A stretch of DNA of 64,000 nucleotides, from the NCBI RefSeq assembly GCF_045310675.1, contig NZ_JBJHZZ010000007.1, forward strand, positions 1 to 64,000, read 5' to 3'. The number at the start of each line of letters is the position of its first letter. Position 1 is the stretch's first letter. The position numbers and the translations under genes were made by a program. Shown here piece by piece: positions 1 to 8,887 of the stretch. The DNA is from Clostridium_AT stratigraminis. Lineage in GTDB: Bacteria; Bacillota; Clostridia; Clostridiales; Clostridiaceae. The notes beneath the pieces were generated by a model. It ran no database searches, had not been told where the DNA came from, and saw only the letters and a program-made list of their open reading frames with translations.

Positions 1-4
1 CCAT
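1..4 (-). CDS. Start codon of a gene running off the left edge
   Basis: Read on the minus strand, AGGAGG at 20 to 15 is followed after ten bases by ATG at 4 to 2, which is a well spaced ribosome site and start. Only the start codon is visible. The gene would follow the cyanophycin-synthetase-like gene in the same direction. In clostridia two such synthetase-like genes often lie side by side, so a full-length cyanophycin synthetase is a reasonable guess, but nothing in the visible bases tests it. Confidence 0.45.
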
Positions 5-81
5 AATAAAACAGCCTCCTATGATTTTTTATTTTATCATAGAAAGCTGCATTTTACAGACTTTTCTTCACAGGCTCCATT

Positions 82-2307
82 TTAATGTGAGAAATCCAAG
101 TCAGCTGCAATAGATGTTTTACCACGCTTCTCCAAGAATTCATTTACAGCAGGTATAATTACATCTAAGCATTGGGTAAACAACACTATGACCTCACCTT
201 CAATGGCAGCTTCCATAGCTGATTTAATTGCTTCCTCTTCCTTATAAATTATATTTAAATTTTTCTCATTAAACCCTTTCTCTAATGCGCCTATCTTTAA
301 TAAGCTTGCACTTTCTCCTACATTTCTTCCCCTTAAATCCGCCTGCTCTCTTATAATAATATTATCACAATACCCAGCTGCAATACTTCCAAGCTCTTTT
401 ATATATTTATCCATTCTATCTCCAGGAGCTGCAATTATGGCTGTAAATCTTGTTGGTTTAAGGGATTTTGCTATACTTAATACTTCATGAAATGCCTCTG
501 AATTATGGCCATAATCTAAAATTAACTTAAAGCCTTCTATCTGAAGAATATTTTGCCTTCCAGGATTAAAATACAGATCACATTTTGCTTTCATTATTAT
601 TTCCATGATTTTATCTATATCATCATAGATATTAAGTACAGCAGCCGTAGCTGCCATAATATTTAATATATTTCCTTTCGAATATCCACCATGAGTGAAT
701 GGAATATATTTTACATTTAAAAGTTTATTTTCTTTTCTATTTTTATTATAAATTAAGTAATCCTCTGCTATATAAAAGCATTCTCCTCCATTTTTTATAT
801 GTTCTAGTATATATTTATTTTTTTGTATGTTAAAAAGACATACATTTTTTTTATTTTTTGTATAGTTTACTAGATCCTCCTGAGCTTTAACCACAATCTT
901 TCCATTACAATCGAGTTCTTCAAGTACAACAGCCTTAATTTTAAGTAGATCCTGAACATCCTTAATACCAGACATCCCAATATGGTCTTCAGATAAAGAA
1001 GTAATAACAGCTGCACTTGCTTTTTCGTAGCCAAGACCATTTTTCAAAATTCCACCACGTGCTGTTTCCATAACTGCTGCTTCCACAGTATTGTTGCATA
1101 AAACTGATCTTGCACTTAAAAACCCTGTAGTATCTCCATTTCTTATTTTTTTTCCATTTATATAAATTCCACCAGTAGAGGTAAGAGCAGTATTAAAGCC
1201 AAGATTATCTAATATATAATTTATAAGACGTGCAGTAGTTGTTTTACCATTTGTACCTGTAACAGAGAAAATAGGTATTGCCCCAATTCCTTCTTCTATT
1301 AATTTATTAAAAAAACAATTAGCAATTTTATCCTTTACATTATCTAATTCTTCGTAAACGTCAAAAACGTTTCCTAAGTCCACCAGCATAAGCTCTTTAT
1401 CCTCTTGAAGATCGATGTACATAAATTCCATTGGAAAATCCCTATATACCTTTGCACAAAAACTCTCTAGTCCCTTTAATGCAGTAACTACTTCAAGGAC
1501 TTCTAAACTTTCACTTTCTACTTCCATAACCTTATAAATCCCATCCTTTTTTAAAACTAATAAAACCTGACCCTTAAAGCAAATAACCCTATATTTAACC
1601 ATTCCATTATAAACAAAAGCTCTAGTGTAAGTCTTTAGCACATTATCTAAGACAGTGTTTAATTCTTCTTCACTATTTATAGTTACTTTAACTTCCTTAC
1701 ATTTATTAATATTCCTTATATTTATTGGATAATTAAGATCTGCAATCTCTTTTATTTCGTTAGTCCCATATAAAACCCTTCCTTGAACCTTAGGTATTTG
1801 AGAATATCTTAATTTCTCCCAAAGGCCCATTCTGTTCCTGGAAAGCTGAGTCATCAGTGTGTTTTCATAGCTCTGATAATCTCTTCCAAGTATTATTGAA
1901 TTTTTACCATAGCCAACTTGAAATAAATCTTCACTAAGTTCAATTGTAGGAACTCCTCTTTGTCTAACCAAGTTAATTATGTAATATAAAAAATCTTTTT
2001 TTATTAAATTCTCTGACTTTTCCGCAAGGAACTTTGGATTATCTAAATAATATTGTATATTGCTCAATAAATACTTAGAAAACTCTTCCTCAGTATAAGT
2101 AAGCCATATATAACGTGCTCCAGCTTTACTTTCAATGTCGATTAATTTTTCCTTAAACCCACACATGTAGCAAATTTGAAAATACATTTTTAAATATGTT
2201 CTAATTTCCAAACTATCCGAGTTTTTGAAACATACCTTTATTATCTTTTTATGTCCCTTAATGTTATTACCTTCAAACACTTTTAAAGAAGCTATTTTCA
2301 TCCTCAT
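82..2307 (-). CDS. Cyanophycin synthetase-like Mur ligase family protein (CphA-prime type)
   Basis: The 741-residue protein has the CphA layout: an N-terminal domain beginning like CphA (KIASLKVFEGNNIKGHK), an ATP-grasp region, then a Mur-ligase domain. The Mur part looks intact, with GTNGKTTT at about 351-358, ETARGGIL, SEDHIG, LDYGHN and GDRMDKYIKELG. The ATP-grasp part (about 130-340) is shortened and lacks the glycine-rich nucleotide loop and the acidic/Asn metal site of CphA. True CphA adds Asp by ATP-grasp and Arg by the Mur ligase, so this copy may do only one step or be a structural partner. It is shorter than the usual roughly 870 residues. A further same-strand gene starts just downstream, and an active CphA there would fit. 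Confidence 0.8.
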   Translation of the reverse strand: MRMKIASLKVFEGNNIKGHKKIIKVCFKNSDSLEIRTYLKMYFQICYMCGFKEKLIDIESKAGARYIWLTYTEEEFSKYLLSNIQYYLDNPKFLAEKSENLIKKDFLYYIINLVRQRGVPTIELSEDLFQVGYGKNSIILGRDYQSYENTLMTQLSRNRMGLWEKLRYSQIPKVQGRVLYGTNEIKEIADLNYPINIRNINKCKEVKVTINSEEELNTVLDNVLKTYTRAFVYNGMVKYRVICFKGQVLLVLKKDGIYKVMEVESESLEVLEVVTALKGLESFCAKVYRDFPMEFMYIDLQEDKELMLVDLGNVFDVYEELDNVKDKIANCFFNKLIEEGIGAIPIFSVTGTNGKTTTARLINYILDNLGFNTALTSTGGIYINGKKIRNGDTTGFLSARSVLCNNTVEAAVMETARGGILKNGLGYEKASAAVITSLSEDHIGMSGIKDVQDLLKIKAVVLEELDCNGKIVVKAQEDLVNYTKNKKNVCLFNIQKNKYILEHIKNGGECFYIAEDYLIYNKNRKENKLLNVKYIPFTHGGYSKGNILNIMAATAAVLNIYDDIDKIMEIIMKAKCDLYFNPGRQNILQIEGFKLILDYGHNSEAFHEVLSIAKSLKPTRFTAIIAAPGDRMDKYIKELGSIAAGYCDNIIIREQADLRGRNVGESASLLKIGALEKGFNEKNLNIIYKEEEAIKSAMEAAIEGEVIVLFTQCLDVIIPAVNEFLEKRGKTSIAADLDFSH

Positions 2308-2398
2308 TACATCCTTTTCATGATAGCCTTTAATAGATAAACCTACGCTATGATTAGTGTTCCAAATTTATGCAGTATTATTTACAAATAAAATATTC

Positions 2399-2417
2399 TT
2401 TTGCTAAATTAGCAAAA
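2399..2417. repeat. 19-nt perfect palindrome upstream of lplA
   Basis: TTTTGCTAA at 2399-2407 and TTAGCAAAA at 2409-2417 are exact inverted repeats around one central base. They lie between the divergent cyanophycin-synthetase-like gene and lplA, about 90 bases before the lplA start. This could be an operator or a short hairpin; no regulator can be named from sequence. Confidence 0.35.
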
Positions 2418-2504
2418 AAGCATTGTATTATTAATCCATTGACATTTTTAAAAATTCTTTCTATTCTTACATTACAGATAATTTTATTAATAAGGAGACA
2501 AGCT

Positions 2505-3497
2505 ATGATTAGTATAAGAAATAATTCAAAGGATCCACATTTTAATCTTGCACTTGAAGAATATGTAACTAAGTATTTAAGCTCTGCAGAAGATTATATT
2601 ATCTTATGGCAAAATGAGCCCTCTGTAATAATAGGAAGAAATCAAAATACTATCGAAGAAATTAATTCTAAATATATAAATGATAATAATATTAATGTTG
2701 TAAGAAGATTATCTGGTGGTGGCGCAGTTTACCACGATCTTGGAAATTTAAACTTTACCTTTATAGTTAAAAATGAAAATGATGTGGCAAGTAATTTTAG
2801 GATATTTACTGAACCAGTGATTAATGCCTTAAGCAAATTAGACATTGAAGCTGAGTTTTCTGGTAGAAATGATATAACTATAGATGGTAAGAAATTTTCT
2901 GGAAATGCCCAATATTATTATGGTGATAGACTATTACATCATGGTACTATTTTATTCAACTCAAATTTATCTGTAGTTCAAGATGCCTTAAATGTAAAAC
3001 AGGAAAAAATAGAGTCTAAAGGAATAAAATCTGTTAAAAGCAGAGTAACAAATGTGTATCCATATTTAAAAAAGGATATATCTATAGATGAATTTAAGGA
3101 TACACTTTTAAAATTCTTTATGCAGGATGAAAATTATAAAGACAAGGAATATATTCTTACAGAGGATGACATAAAAAAGATTCATAATTTAATGAAAACC
3201 CGGTTTTCAACCTGGGAATGGAACTACGGTGAATCCCCTGCCTTTGACCTTGAAAAGGGAAAGAGATATGCTGGCGGAAAGCTTGAACTAAAATTTAATG
3301 TAAATGATGGTAAAATTAAAGAACTTAAAATAAATGGAGATTTCTTTGGCAGGAAAGAAGTAGATGAGCTGGAGACTACTTTATTAGGCATGAAATATAG
3401 AGAGTCTGACGTTAGAGCTGCTCTTGAAAATACAGACTTTGAAAGCTATTTTGCTGGAATATCAATAGATGATTTTATTGACTGTATGTTTTATTAA
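2505..3497 (+). CDS. lplA: Lipoate-protein ligase A
   Basis: The protein attaches lipoate to apo E2 or GcvH proteins by way of lipoyl-AMP. The family core is visible near the N-terminus: NLALEEY, the VIIGRNQNT segment, and RRLSGGGAVYHDLGNLNF, the RRxxGGGxVxHD-type lipoate/AMP loop. GNAQYYYGDRLLHHGTILF follows. The C-terminal third (about 225-330) is the LplA accessory domain. The start at 2505 is chosen because AAGGAG lies just upstream; the frame stays open further 5-prime but without a ribosome site. It is divergent from the synthetase-like gene. No lipoylated-complex gene is adjacent. Confidence 0.92.
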   Translation: MISIRNNSKDPHFNLALEEYVTKYLSSAEDYIILWQNEPSVIIGRNQNTIEEINSKYINDNNINVVRRLSGGGAVYHDLGNLNFTFIVKNENDVASNFRIFTEPVINALSKLDIEAEFSGRNDITIDGKKFSGNAQYYYGDRLLHHGTILFNSNLSVVQDALNVKQEKIESKGIKSVKSRVTNVYPYLKKDISIDEFKDTLLKFFMQDENYKDKEYILTEDDIKKIHNLMKTRFSTWEWNYGESPAFDLEKGKRYAGGKLELKFNVNDGKIKELKINGDFFGRKEVDELETTLLGMKYRESDVRAALENTDFESYFAGISIDDFIDCMFY

Positions 3498-3536
3498 ATA
3501 TAGCTTTATTACAAAAGAATGTTAAGAAGATTTCTT

Positions 3537-3618
3537 GACACTGAATAAGGGAAGCCACGTGGAACGTTGAAGGTCTTTTATTAATAACCCTTCTGCGTTT
3601 CCTGCCGCATTCAGTGTC
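3537..3618. repeat. Long imperfect hairpin between convergent lplA and degV
   Basis: GACACTGAAT at 3537-3546 pairs exactly with ATTCAGTGTC at 3609-3618. Inside, GGAACG pairs with CGTTTCC (one extra T) and GAAGG with CCTTC around an A/T-rich loop. There is no T-run directly after the stem on either strand, so it is not a simple terminator. A nearby AAAGCTTAAGCTTT palindrome follows at about 3625-3638. Confidence 0.5.
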
Positions 3619-3688
3619 TAATAAAAGCTTAAGCTTTCTTTAGTCTCCATATACTTTATAAAAATTTATCTTTAACATATCCATTTCT

Positions 3689-4558
3689 TTAGTCAATATA
3701 AAGTTTACTTTTATTGTTAAAGAAAAACACTCCTACGCCTCCGATTCCTAGATGGCTCCCAAGTACACTGCCAATTTTATTTACCATAAAATTATTGTTA
3801 CCTATACGTTTTTTTATAATTTCCATAAGTACATTTGCAGTGTCAATGTCATCTGCATGGCTAATTCCAATCATCTGGTCAGGGAATTTCTGAATTCGCT
3901 TTTCTAATACATCTACAACCGCATTTAACGCTCTTTTTCTTCCTCTAACCTTTTGAATAACCTCCATTTCTCCATCCTTAACATCTAAAATAGGTTTAAT
4001 GTCCAGCATACTGCCTAAAAGCCCTTTAGTTTTGCTTATTCGTCCACCCTTAATGAGCCAGTTTAAATCAGAAATAGTGAAAATATGTTCCACATGCATA
4101 ACTAGTTCTGATACTTCTTTAACTACTATATCAAAATCATTGTATGCTTTAGCAAGCTTTGCAGCTTGAAGGGCTATTAATCCCGTTGCAGTTGAACCAC
4201 CCTTTGAATCTATTACAGCAATTTTAACCTTAGGAAACTTACTTTTAAATTCATCACTAATACTTTCTGCTACCTGAAAAGTTCCTGAAAGAGCTGAGGA
4301 GAATGCAAGATATATAAAATCTATTCCCTTATTACAATATTCCAGAAATAAATTGTATATATCTTTTGGTCTCGGCTGAGAGGTTCTAGGTAAAATACCT
4401 TCTCGCATTGCAGAGTATACCTCTTCTATTTTTATTGTTCTTTTATCTAGGTATTCCTTATCTTTAATTAATATTCTTAATGGTAAGGTTCTAATACTAT
4501 ACTTTTCTAATATTTCTTCAGGTAAATCACATGTACTATCGACTATTATTTTTATCAT
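3689..4558 (-). CDS. DegV family fatty-acid-binding protein
   Basis: This DegV/EDD-fold protein probably presents fatty acids to the FakA kinase, as shown for FakB proteins in other Firmicutes. It opens with IIVDSTCDLPEEI, the DegV signature. SQPRP at about 60 and the SSALSGTFQ loop form the lipid head-group pocket, and WLIKGGRISKTKG is also typical. The ATG at 4558 (289 aa) is preferred because an AAGAAGG ribosome site lies upstream, whereas the in-frame GTG four codons earlier is too close to it. A second, divergent DegV lies at 33135. No fakA gene is visible. Confidence 0.88.
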   Translation of the reverse strand: MIKIIVDSTCDLPEEILEKYSIRTLPLRILIKDKEYLDKRTIKIEEVYSAMREGILPRTSQPRPKDIYNLFLEYCNKGIDFIYLAFSSALSGTFQVAESISDEFKSKFPKVKIAVIDSKGGSTATGLIALQAAKLAKAYNDFDIVVKEVSELVMHVEHIFTISDLNWLIKGGRISKTKGLLGSMLDIKPILDVKDGEMEVIQKVRGRKRALNAVVDVLEKRIQKFPDQMIGISHADDIDTANVLMEIIKKRIGNNNFMVNKIGSVLGSHLGIGGVGVFFFNNKSKLYID

Positions 4559-4595
4559 AAAAAAGTTCACCTTCTTAAAAAATTAGCTTAATAGT

Positions 4596-5039
4596 TTAAT
4601 TACCTGTAAGCTTAGGAGAAGTCATAAATAAGCCCTCAACTTTATGATTTTCATCCTTTTCCTTAAAGGTAATTGAAACAAGTGCTCCTTGAGGCTCTTT
4701 TGAATATTTTGCGTTATAAATTATAATTATATAATTTATTCCCTTTTCCTTTTTTGTATTTATTTTTATAAAATCTTTAGAAACATATTCCCCAATTTTA
4801 TCTTTTATTAGAGCATTATTCTTTTTAAACATATCCTCAGGTATTGCAGTTTTCATGTTGTCACTGAAGTCTTTAGAATAATCGGCATAATTATCCTTAT
4901 TACCTGAAATAAGAATATTTTCAAGTATTGAATCTGAATAATTTCTCACTTCTGAAGCATTTATATTATTTCCGCAGCCTGATAATATAGAAGCACCAAT
5001 AATTAAAGTTATTAGGAAAAAAACTCTTATACATTTCAT
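4596..5039 (-). CDS. Small lipoprotein with DUF3887-like domain
   Basis: The 147-residue product begins with a hydrophobic signal and a lipobox ILSGC (Cys at about 22), so it should be lipid-anchored outside the membrane. The rest (KDFSDNMKTAIPEDMFKK, then beta-rich segments ending in VEGLFMTSPKL) resembles DUF3887 proteins, small exported domains of unknown function. The ATG at 5039 is chosen because AAAGGGG lies nine bases upstream; the ATG at 5048 abuts the ribosome site. The degV gene follows 37 bases downstream on the same strand, so the two may be co-transcribed. The function is unknown. Confidence 0.7.
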   Translation of the reverse strand: MKCIRVFFLITLIIGASILSGCGNNINASEVRNYSDSILENILISGNKDNYADYSKDFSDNMKTAIPEDMFKKNNALIKDKIGEYVSKDFIKINTKKEKGINYIIIIYNAKYSKEPQGALVSITFKEKDENHKVEGLFMTSPKLTGN

Positions 5040-5211
5040 AATCAGCATCCCCTTTAACTCAAAATTTTTTCTAAATTATTATTTTTTAATTTTAATACCA
5101 ATTAAAAAATAATCACTATAATATATATATTATAGAAAATACAGTTAGAATTCAATTTATTGTTATTTCATCATAATATATTAAATAAATATAAATTTTC
5201 TGAATTTTTTA

Positions 5212-5240
5212 TTAACACTTGAGTCATATTATGGTATAAT
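5212..5240 (+). promoter_or_regulatory. SigA-type promoter for the orphan kinase
   Basis: TTAACA at 5212-5217 and a perfect TATAAT at 5235-5240 are separated by 17 bases. They lie 45 bases before the kinase start. Confidence 0.6.
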
Positions 5241-5285
5241 TACTAAAAAATAATAGTACTTTATAAACTAGTGAGGATATCTATA

Positions 5286-6818
5286 ATGTGTATGGATTTT
5301 TTTGAAAGTGGGTCATGTTCTTATCGTGCTGAGCTTACTACTAAAAATAATACCATTGTTAATATAACTAAAGATTTTTATAAAATCACAGGATTTTCAT
5401 ATTCAGATTTTATGGGAAAATCCTTAGCTGATGCCTTTATAATTTTAAAGTCTAGCTTAATGAATATTTCAAATCTTATTGGGAAATATCACAGTTACAT
5501 ATTCACAAAACAACTAGATGCAGTTGAAGTTGATATTAATATTAAAAATATAAATAATGAAACAAAATTAATAACTATTATAGAAAGAAACTTTAGTCGT
5601 ATAAGCGAAAGGTTTCCTTATTCAAGTAGAATATGTTATGATAACCTTTCAGCCATTGCTATTTTCAGTACCTCAGATATGAGGTTATTAAAAGCTAGCG
5701 ATATGTACATAAAATATTTTAATGAAGATAATAATATGGAAAACTGCATTGGAAAATGCCTCCATGAGTTAAATCATAATTTGCCTTTTGAAACTTTAAA
5801 TTTATTAAATGAAGAACAAAATAAAATAAAGAAATCTATTATAATACACGAACTTAAACTTAACACTGTTAAATATGGGATTACCTATTGGGACGCTGCT
5901 ATTACCCCCATGTTTGAATATTCAAAGTTAAAATTCTTAATTTTTAATTGCACTAATGTTACAGATAAGGTGCTAAGCAGACATCAATTGGAAGAACAAG
6001 CAAAAGTTATTAGTGAACAAAATGAGCTTTTGCAAAAAACCTTAAAAGAAAAAGAAGAATTTTTTTCAAGTATGTCCCATGAGCTTAAAACTCCTCTAAA
6101 TGTTATCTTTAGTGCTCTGCAAGTTCTTGACTTATATAATTCTAATGATAAAACAATTAAGTATTCTAATATTATGAAGCAGAATTGCTATAGGCTTTTA
6201 AGACTCATTAATAATCTAATTGATATGTCAAAAATTGATTCAGGTTATTTAACTCTTAATTTGGGTAATTATAATATTATTGAAATAATTGAAGAAATTA
6301 CTTTATCAGTAACAGACTTTATAGAAGCTAAAGGCCTAAGTATTATTTTTGATACAGATGTGGAAGAGAAAGTTATCTCCTGTGATCCTGATAAAATAGA
6401 AAGAATAATTTTAAATCTCCTTTCAAATGCAATAAAATTTACTAATCCAGGAGGAGAAATTAAGGTTAACATCTATGACAAGGGACAATCTATAAATATA
6501 GTAATAGAAGATACGGGTATTGGAATTCCCGAGGATAAATACACTATAATTTTTGATAGATTTAAGCAAGTTGACAAGTCTTTACAGCGTAATCATGAAG
6601 GAAGCGGTATTGGCTTATCCATTGTAAAATCCTTGGTTGAAATGCATGGCGGAACTATAGATATCCAAAGCACCTTAGGAAAGGGCAGTAAGTTTTCTAT
6701 ATTGCTTCCTGCTTTAGTTGCTCATATTACCCCTGAAAACATTATCCGTGACAGTATCTCCAGTAATATTGAAAGAATTCATATTGAGTTTTCTGATGTA
6801 TATTCTTTAACTGAATAA
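5286..6818 (+). CDS. Orphan PAS-type sensor histidine kinase
   Basis: This is a 510-residue kinase without clear membrane segments, so probably cytoplasmic. The first 230 residues look like two PAS-like sensing segments (TKDFYKITGFSYSDFMG is PAS-like). A short coiled coil (QLEEQAKVISEQNELLQKT) leads to the H-box SMSHELKTPLNVI, the N-box NLLSNAIKFT, and the ATP lid DTGIGIPEDKY ... GSGIGLSIV. The ATG at 5286 is chosen because GAGGAT precedes it. No response regulator is adjacent; the neighbours are a lipoprotein gene and asnA. Clostridial orphan kinases of this build often phosphorylate Spo0A directly, but here that is inference. Confidence 0.85.
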   Translation: MCMDFFESGSCSYRAELTTKNNTIVNITKDFYKITGFSYSDFMGKSLADAFIILKSSLMNISNLIGKYHSYIFTKQLDAVEVDINIKNINNETKLITIIERNFSRISERFPYSSRICYDNLSAIAIFSTSDMRLLKASDMYIKYFNEDNNMENCIGKCLHELNHNLPFETLNLLNEEQNKIKKSIIIHELKLNTVKYGITYWDAAITPMFEYSKLKFLIFNCTNVTDKVLSRHQLEEQAKVISEQNELLQKTLKEKEEFFSSMSHELKTPLNVIFSALQVLDLYNSNDKTIKYSNIMKQNCYRLLRLINNLIDMSKIDSGYLTLNLGNYNIIEIIEEITLSVTDFIEAKGLSIIFDTDVEEKVISCDPDKIERIILNLLSNAIKFTNPGGEIKVNIYDKGQSINIVIEDTGIGIPEDKYTIIFDRFKQVDKSLQRNHEGSGIGLSIVKSLVEMHGGTIDIQSTLGKGSKFSILLPALVAHITPENIIRDSISSNIERIHIEFSDVYSLTE

Positions 6819-6895
6819 GTTCTGGAAATATATGTAACATTTCAAAAAAATTAAAAACATCGCAAGTAAATATCTCTTGCGATAATTTTGTTAAT

Positions 6896-7906
6896 TTATA
6901 GCAGCTGAATTCCAGCTTCATGGCACTCCGTAATCATTGCATGAGGCCAAATAGAAGCTTGAACTTCGCCAACATGTGCTTTTCTCAAAAAATACATACA
7001 TATTCTTGACTGCCCAATGCCGCCACCAATTGTATAAGGTAGTTTTTTATTTAAAAGTAACTGATGAAATTCCAACTCTTTTCTGTCTTCACAGTGAGCT
7101 AATTTCAGCTGTCTAGTAAGTGCCCCTTCATCAACTCTTATACCCATAGATGAAAGTTCTATTGCTCTATTTAAAAGCGGATACCAAAATAATATATCTC
7201 CATTTAAGGTCCAATCATCGTAATCTGGAGACCTTCCATCATGCTTTTCTCCAGACTTTAATTCTCCGCCGATCTGCATTACAAAAACTGCACCTTTTTC
7301 CTTGCAAATTAAGTCTTCTCTTTCCTTTGAAATTTTGTCAGGATATAAGTCCTCCAGCTCTTGAGAGGTAATAAAAAATAATTCCTCAGGAAGCACTTTT
7401 TCAATTTCACTATATTCACTATTAACATAGCTTTCAGTTTCTTTAAAAACTTCGTAAATGGTTCTTACAATTTCTTTTAGCTTTTCTATCGTTCTGTCCT
7501 CTTTTATTAATACCTTCTCCCAATCCCACTGATCTACATAGATAGAATGAAGGTTATCCATATCCTCATCTCTTCTTATGGCATTCATGTCAGTATAAAG
7601 ACCTTCTTCTGGTAAGAAACCATATTTATAAAGAGCCATTCTTTTCCACTTTGCTAGTGAATGTATTATTTCAACATCTGAATCCGGTATCTCTTTAGCA
7701 TCAAAGACTACAGGTCTTTCTACACCATTTAAATTATCATTTATACCTGTGCCCCTTTCAACAAATAAAGGCGCTGATACCCTAGTTAAATTTAAAGCCT
7801 CTGAGAGACTCTTTTCAAAGTAATCTTTAACCTTCTTTATTGCAACTTCTGTTTCTCTTATATTTAGCAAGGATGAATATCCTTTCGGAAGAATTAATGT
7901 ATTCAT
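6896..7906 (-). CDS. asnA: Aspartate-ammonia ligase (asparagine synthetase A)
   Basis: AsnA makes asparagine from aspartate, ammonia and ATP. The 336-residue length and motifs fit the family: RVSAPLFVERGTGINDNLNGVERPV near the N-terminus, ALYKYGF, YVDQWDWEK, and the C-terminal class-II aaRS-like GGGIGQSRICMYFLRKAHVGEVQ. The ATG at 7906 follows a perfect AGGAGG (7919-7914). The open frame continues upstream into the leader terminator and is not coding there. The gene is monocistronic and sits directly behind a T-box leader whose specifier reads AAC (Asn), so it should be induced when tRNA-Asn is uncharged. Confidence 0.96.
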   Translation of the reverse strand: MNTLILPKGYSSLLNIRETEVAIKKVKDYFEKSLSEALNLTRVSAPLFVERGTGINDNLNGVERPVVFDAKEIPDSDVEIIHSLAKWKRMALYKYGFLPEEGLYTDMNAIRRDEDMDNLHSIYVDQWDWEKVLIKEDRTIEKLKEIVRTIYEVFKETESYVNSEYSEIEKVLPEELFFITSQELEDLYPDKISKEREDLICKEKGAVFVMQIGGELKSGEKHDGRSPDYDDWTLNGDILFWYPLLNRAIELSSMGIRVDEGALTRQLKLAHCEDRKELEFHQLLLNKKLPYTIGGGIGQSRICMYFLRKAHVGEVQASIWPHAMITECHEAGIQLL

Positions 7907-7975
7907 AATATAGCCTCCTTTTAATAAAACCTTTAAATTTTTTACTCGTCCCAAATATGGCCAGTATTTTAGATA

Positions 7976-8013
7976 AATAAAAAAGTCTTCCATCCTTAAT
8001 AGGACGAAAGACT
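7976..8013 (-). terminator. T-box attenuator terminator
   Basis: AGTCTTTCGTCCT (8013-8001) pairs with AGGATGGAAGACT (7996-7984), including two G-U pairs, around ATTA. A T-run follows on the minus strand. Confidence 0.9.
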
Positions 8014-8262
8014 ATGTTTCGCGGTACCACCTAATTTAGCTTATTAAGCTCAACTCTAATCAGTACGGAATTTAAAGTAAAATTCGATACTGTCCAAATT
8101 GTAACGGATTGGTTCCGTCCAAGCCTACTTTTTAAACACTTAATATGCTTAATTTCGGTTGGAGGCTCAAAGATGTTCTTCATTATATACTTTATACTGG
8201 ACTTTCACCAAGTGACCAGTTCTCTGTGAATAAAGCCGTACAATTACTCTTCTTATCAACGC
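7976..8262 (-). promoter_or_regulatory. T-box leader of asnA, Asn (AAC) specifier
   Basis: On the minus strand the leader shows an AGAGA box (8225-8221), a specifier region GAAGAACATCTTTGAG with AAC at 8177-8175, and the conserved T-box AGGTGGTACCGCG (8032-8020). It ends in an intrinsic terminator. The AAC codon matches the downstream asparagine synthetase. The variable base after TGG is T, which could pair with A or, by wobble, with G at the tRNA discriminator. Uncharged tRNA-Asn should favour the antiterminator. Confidence 0.93.
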
Positions 8263-8359
8263 CTTTAATTTTATATTGTTTATATTTTATTACTTTGAAG
8301 CTTTAAAGTCAATATCCTTCATTAAAAAATCTAAACATTTTTTGCTTATTGAACCAAAA

Positions 8360-8887
8360 CTAATTTTTAACATCAAAATCTATAGCTACAACACTGAGTA
8401 TATCAAGGCTTTCCTTAACATCTATTATTCTCTGATTACTTGACCCTCTAAATTTAAGCTTGGCATCTGTTTTATTCTTTTGAAACTTACCGTCAACCAA
8501 TATGTCAATATTATTTAAAAGCTCCAGCCAGCCTTTTCTTTTATACTGATTTTCTAATATATATTCAAAGGTATAGCCTGTGTAGCACCAAACATTTAGT
8601 CCTAAAGCTTTTACTGCTTTTGCTATATGTGCAAATTTATCTGCCTGTTCAAAAGGTTCTCCACCACTGAAGGTAACACCATTAAGCATTGGATTAATCT
8701 TTATGTCATTAACTATTTCATCCATATCTATTAAGGCTCCGCCTTCAAAGGAATGTGTATGAGGACTAAAGCAGCCTTCACAATTATGAGGACAGCCTTG
8801 GCTGAATAATACTCTTCTAATTCCTGTACCATTTACCAAACTTTCAGGAAGTATAGCCGCAAGCCTGATTTTATTATTCTCTATCAC
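8360..8887 (-). CDS. nrdG: Anaerobic ribonucleotide reductase activating protein
   Basis: NrdG is a small radical-SAM enzyme that makes the glycyl radical on NrdD. The 175-residue protein has the cluster motif CPHNCEGC (CX3CX2C) at about 30-37 and the NGVTFSGGEPFEQ segment that binds SAM. The ATG at 8887 overlaps the nrdD stop by four bases, so the two are translationally coupled. The product therefore depends on transcription through the nrdD intron, and its expression could follow the splicing state of the mRNA. The length is normal for the family. Confidence 0.95.
   Translation of the reverse strand: MIENNKIRLAAILPESLVNGTGIRRVLFSQGCPHNCEGCFSPHTHSFEGGALIDMDEIVNDIKINPMLNGVTFSGGEPFEQADKFAHIAKAVKALGLNVWCYTGYTFEYILENQYKRKGWLELLNNIDILVDGKFQKNKTDAKLKFRGSSNQRIIDVKESLDILSVVAIDFDVKN

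Noticed and set aside
8285..8360. Extra coding tail after nrdG (frame reading ISFGSISKKCLDFL)
   Set aside because: It is out of frame with nrdG, has no start with a ribosome site, and nrdG already has its normal length.
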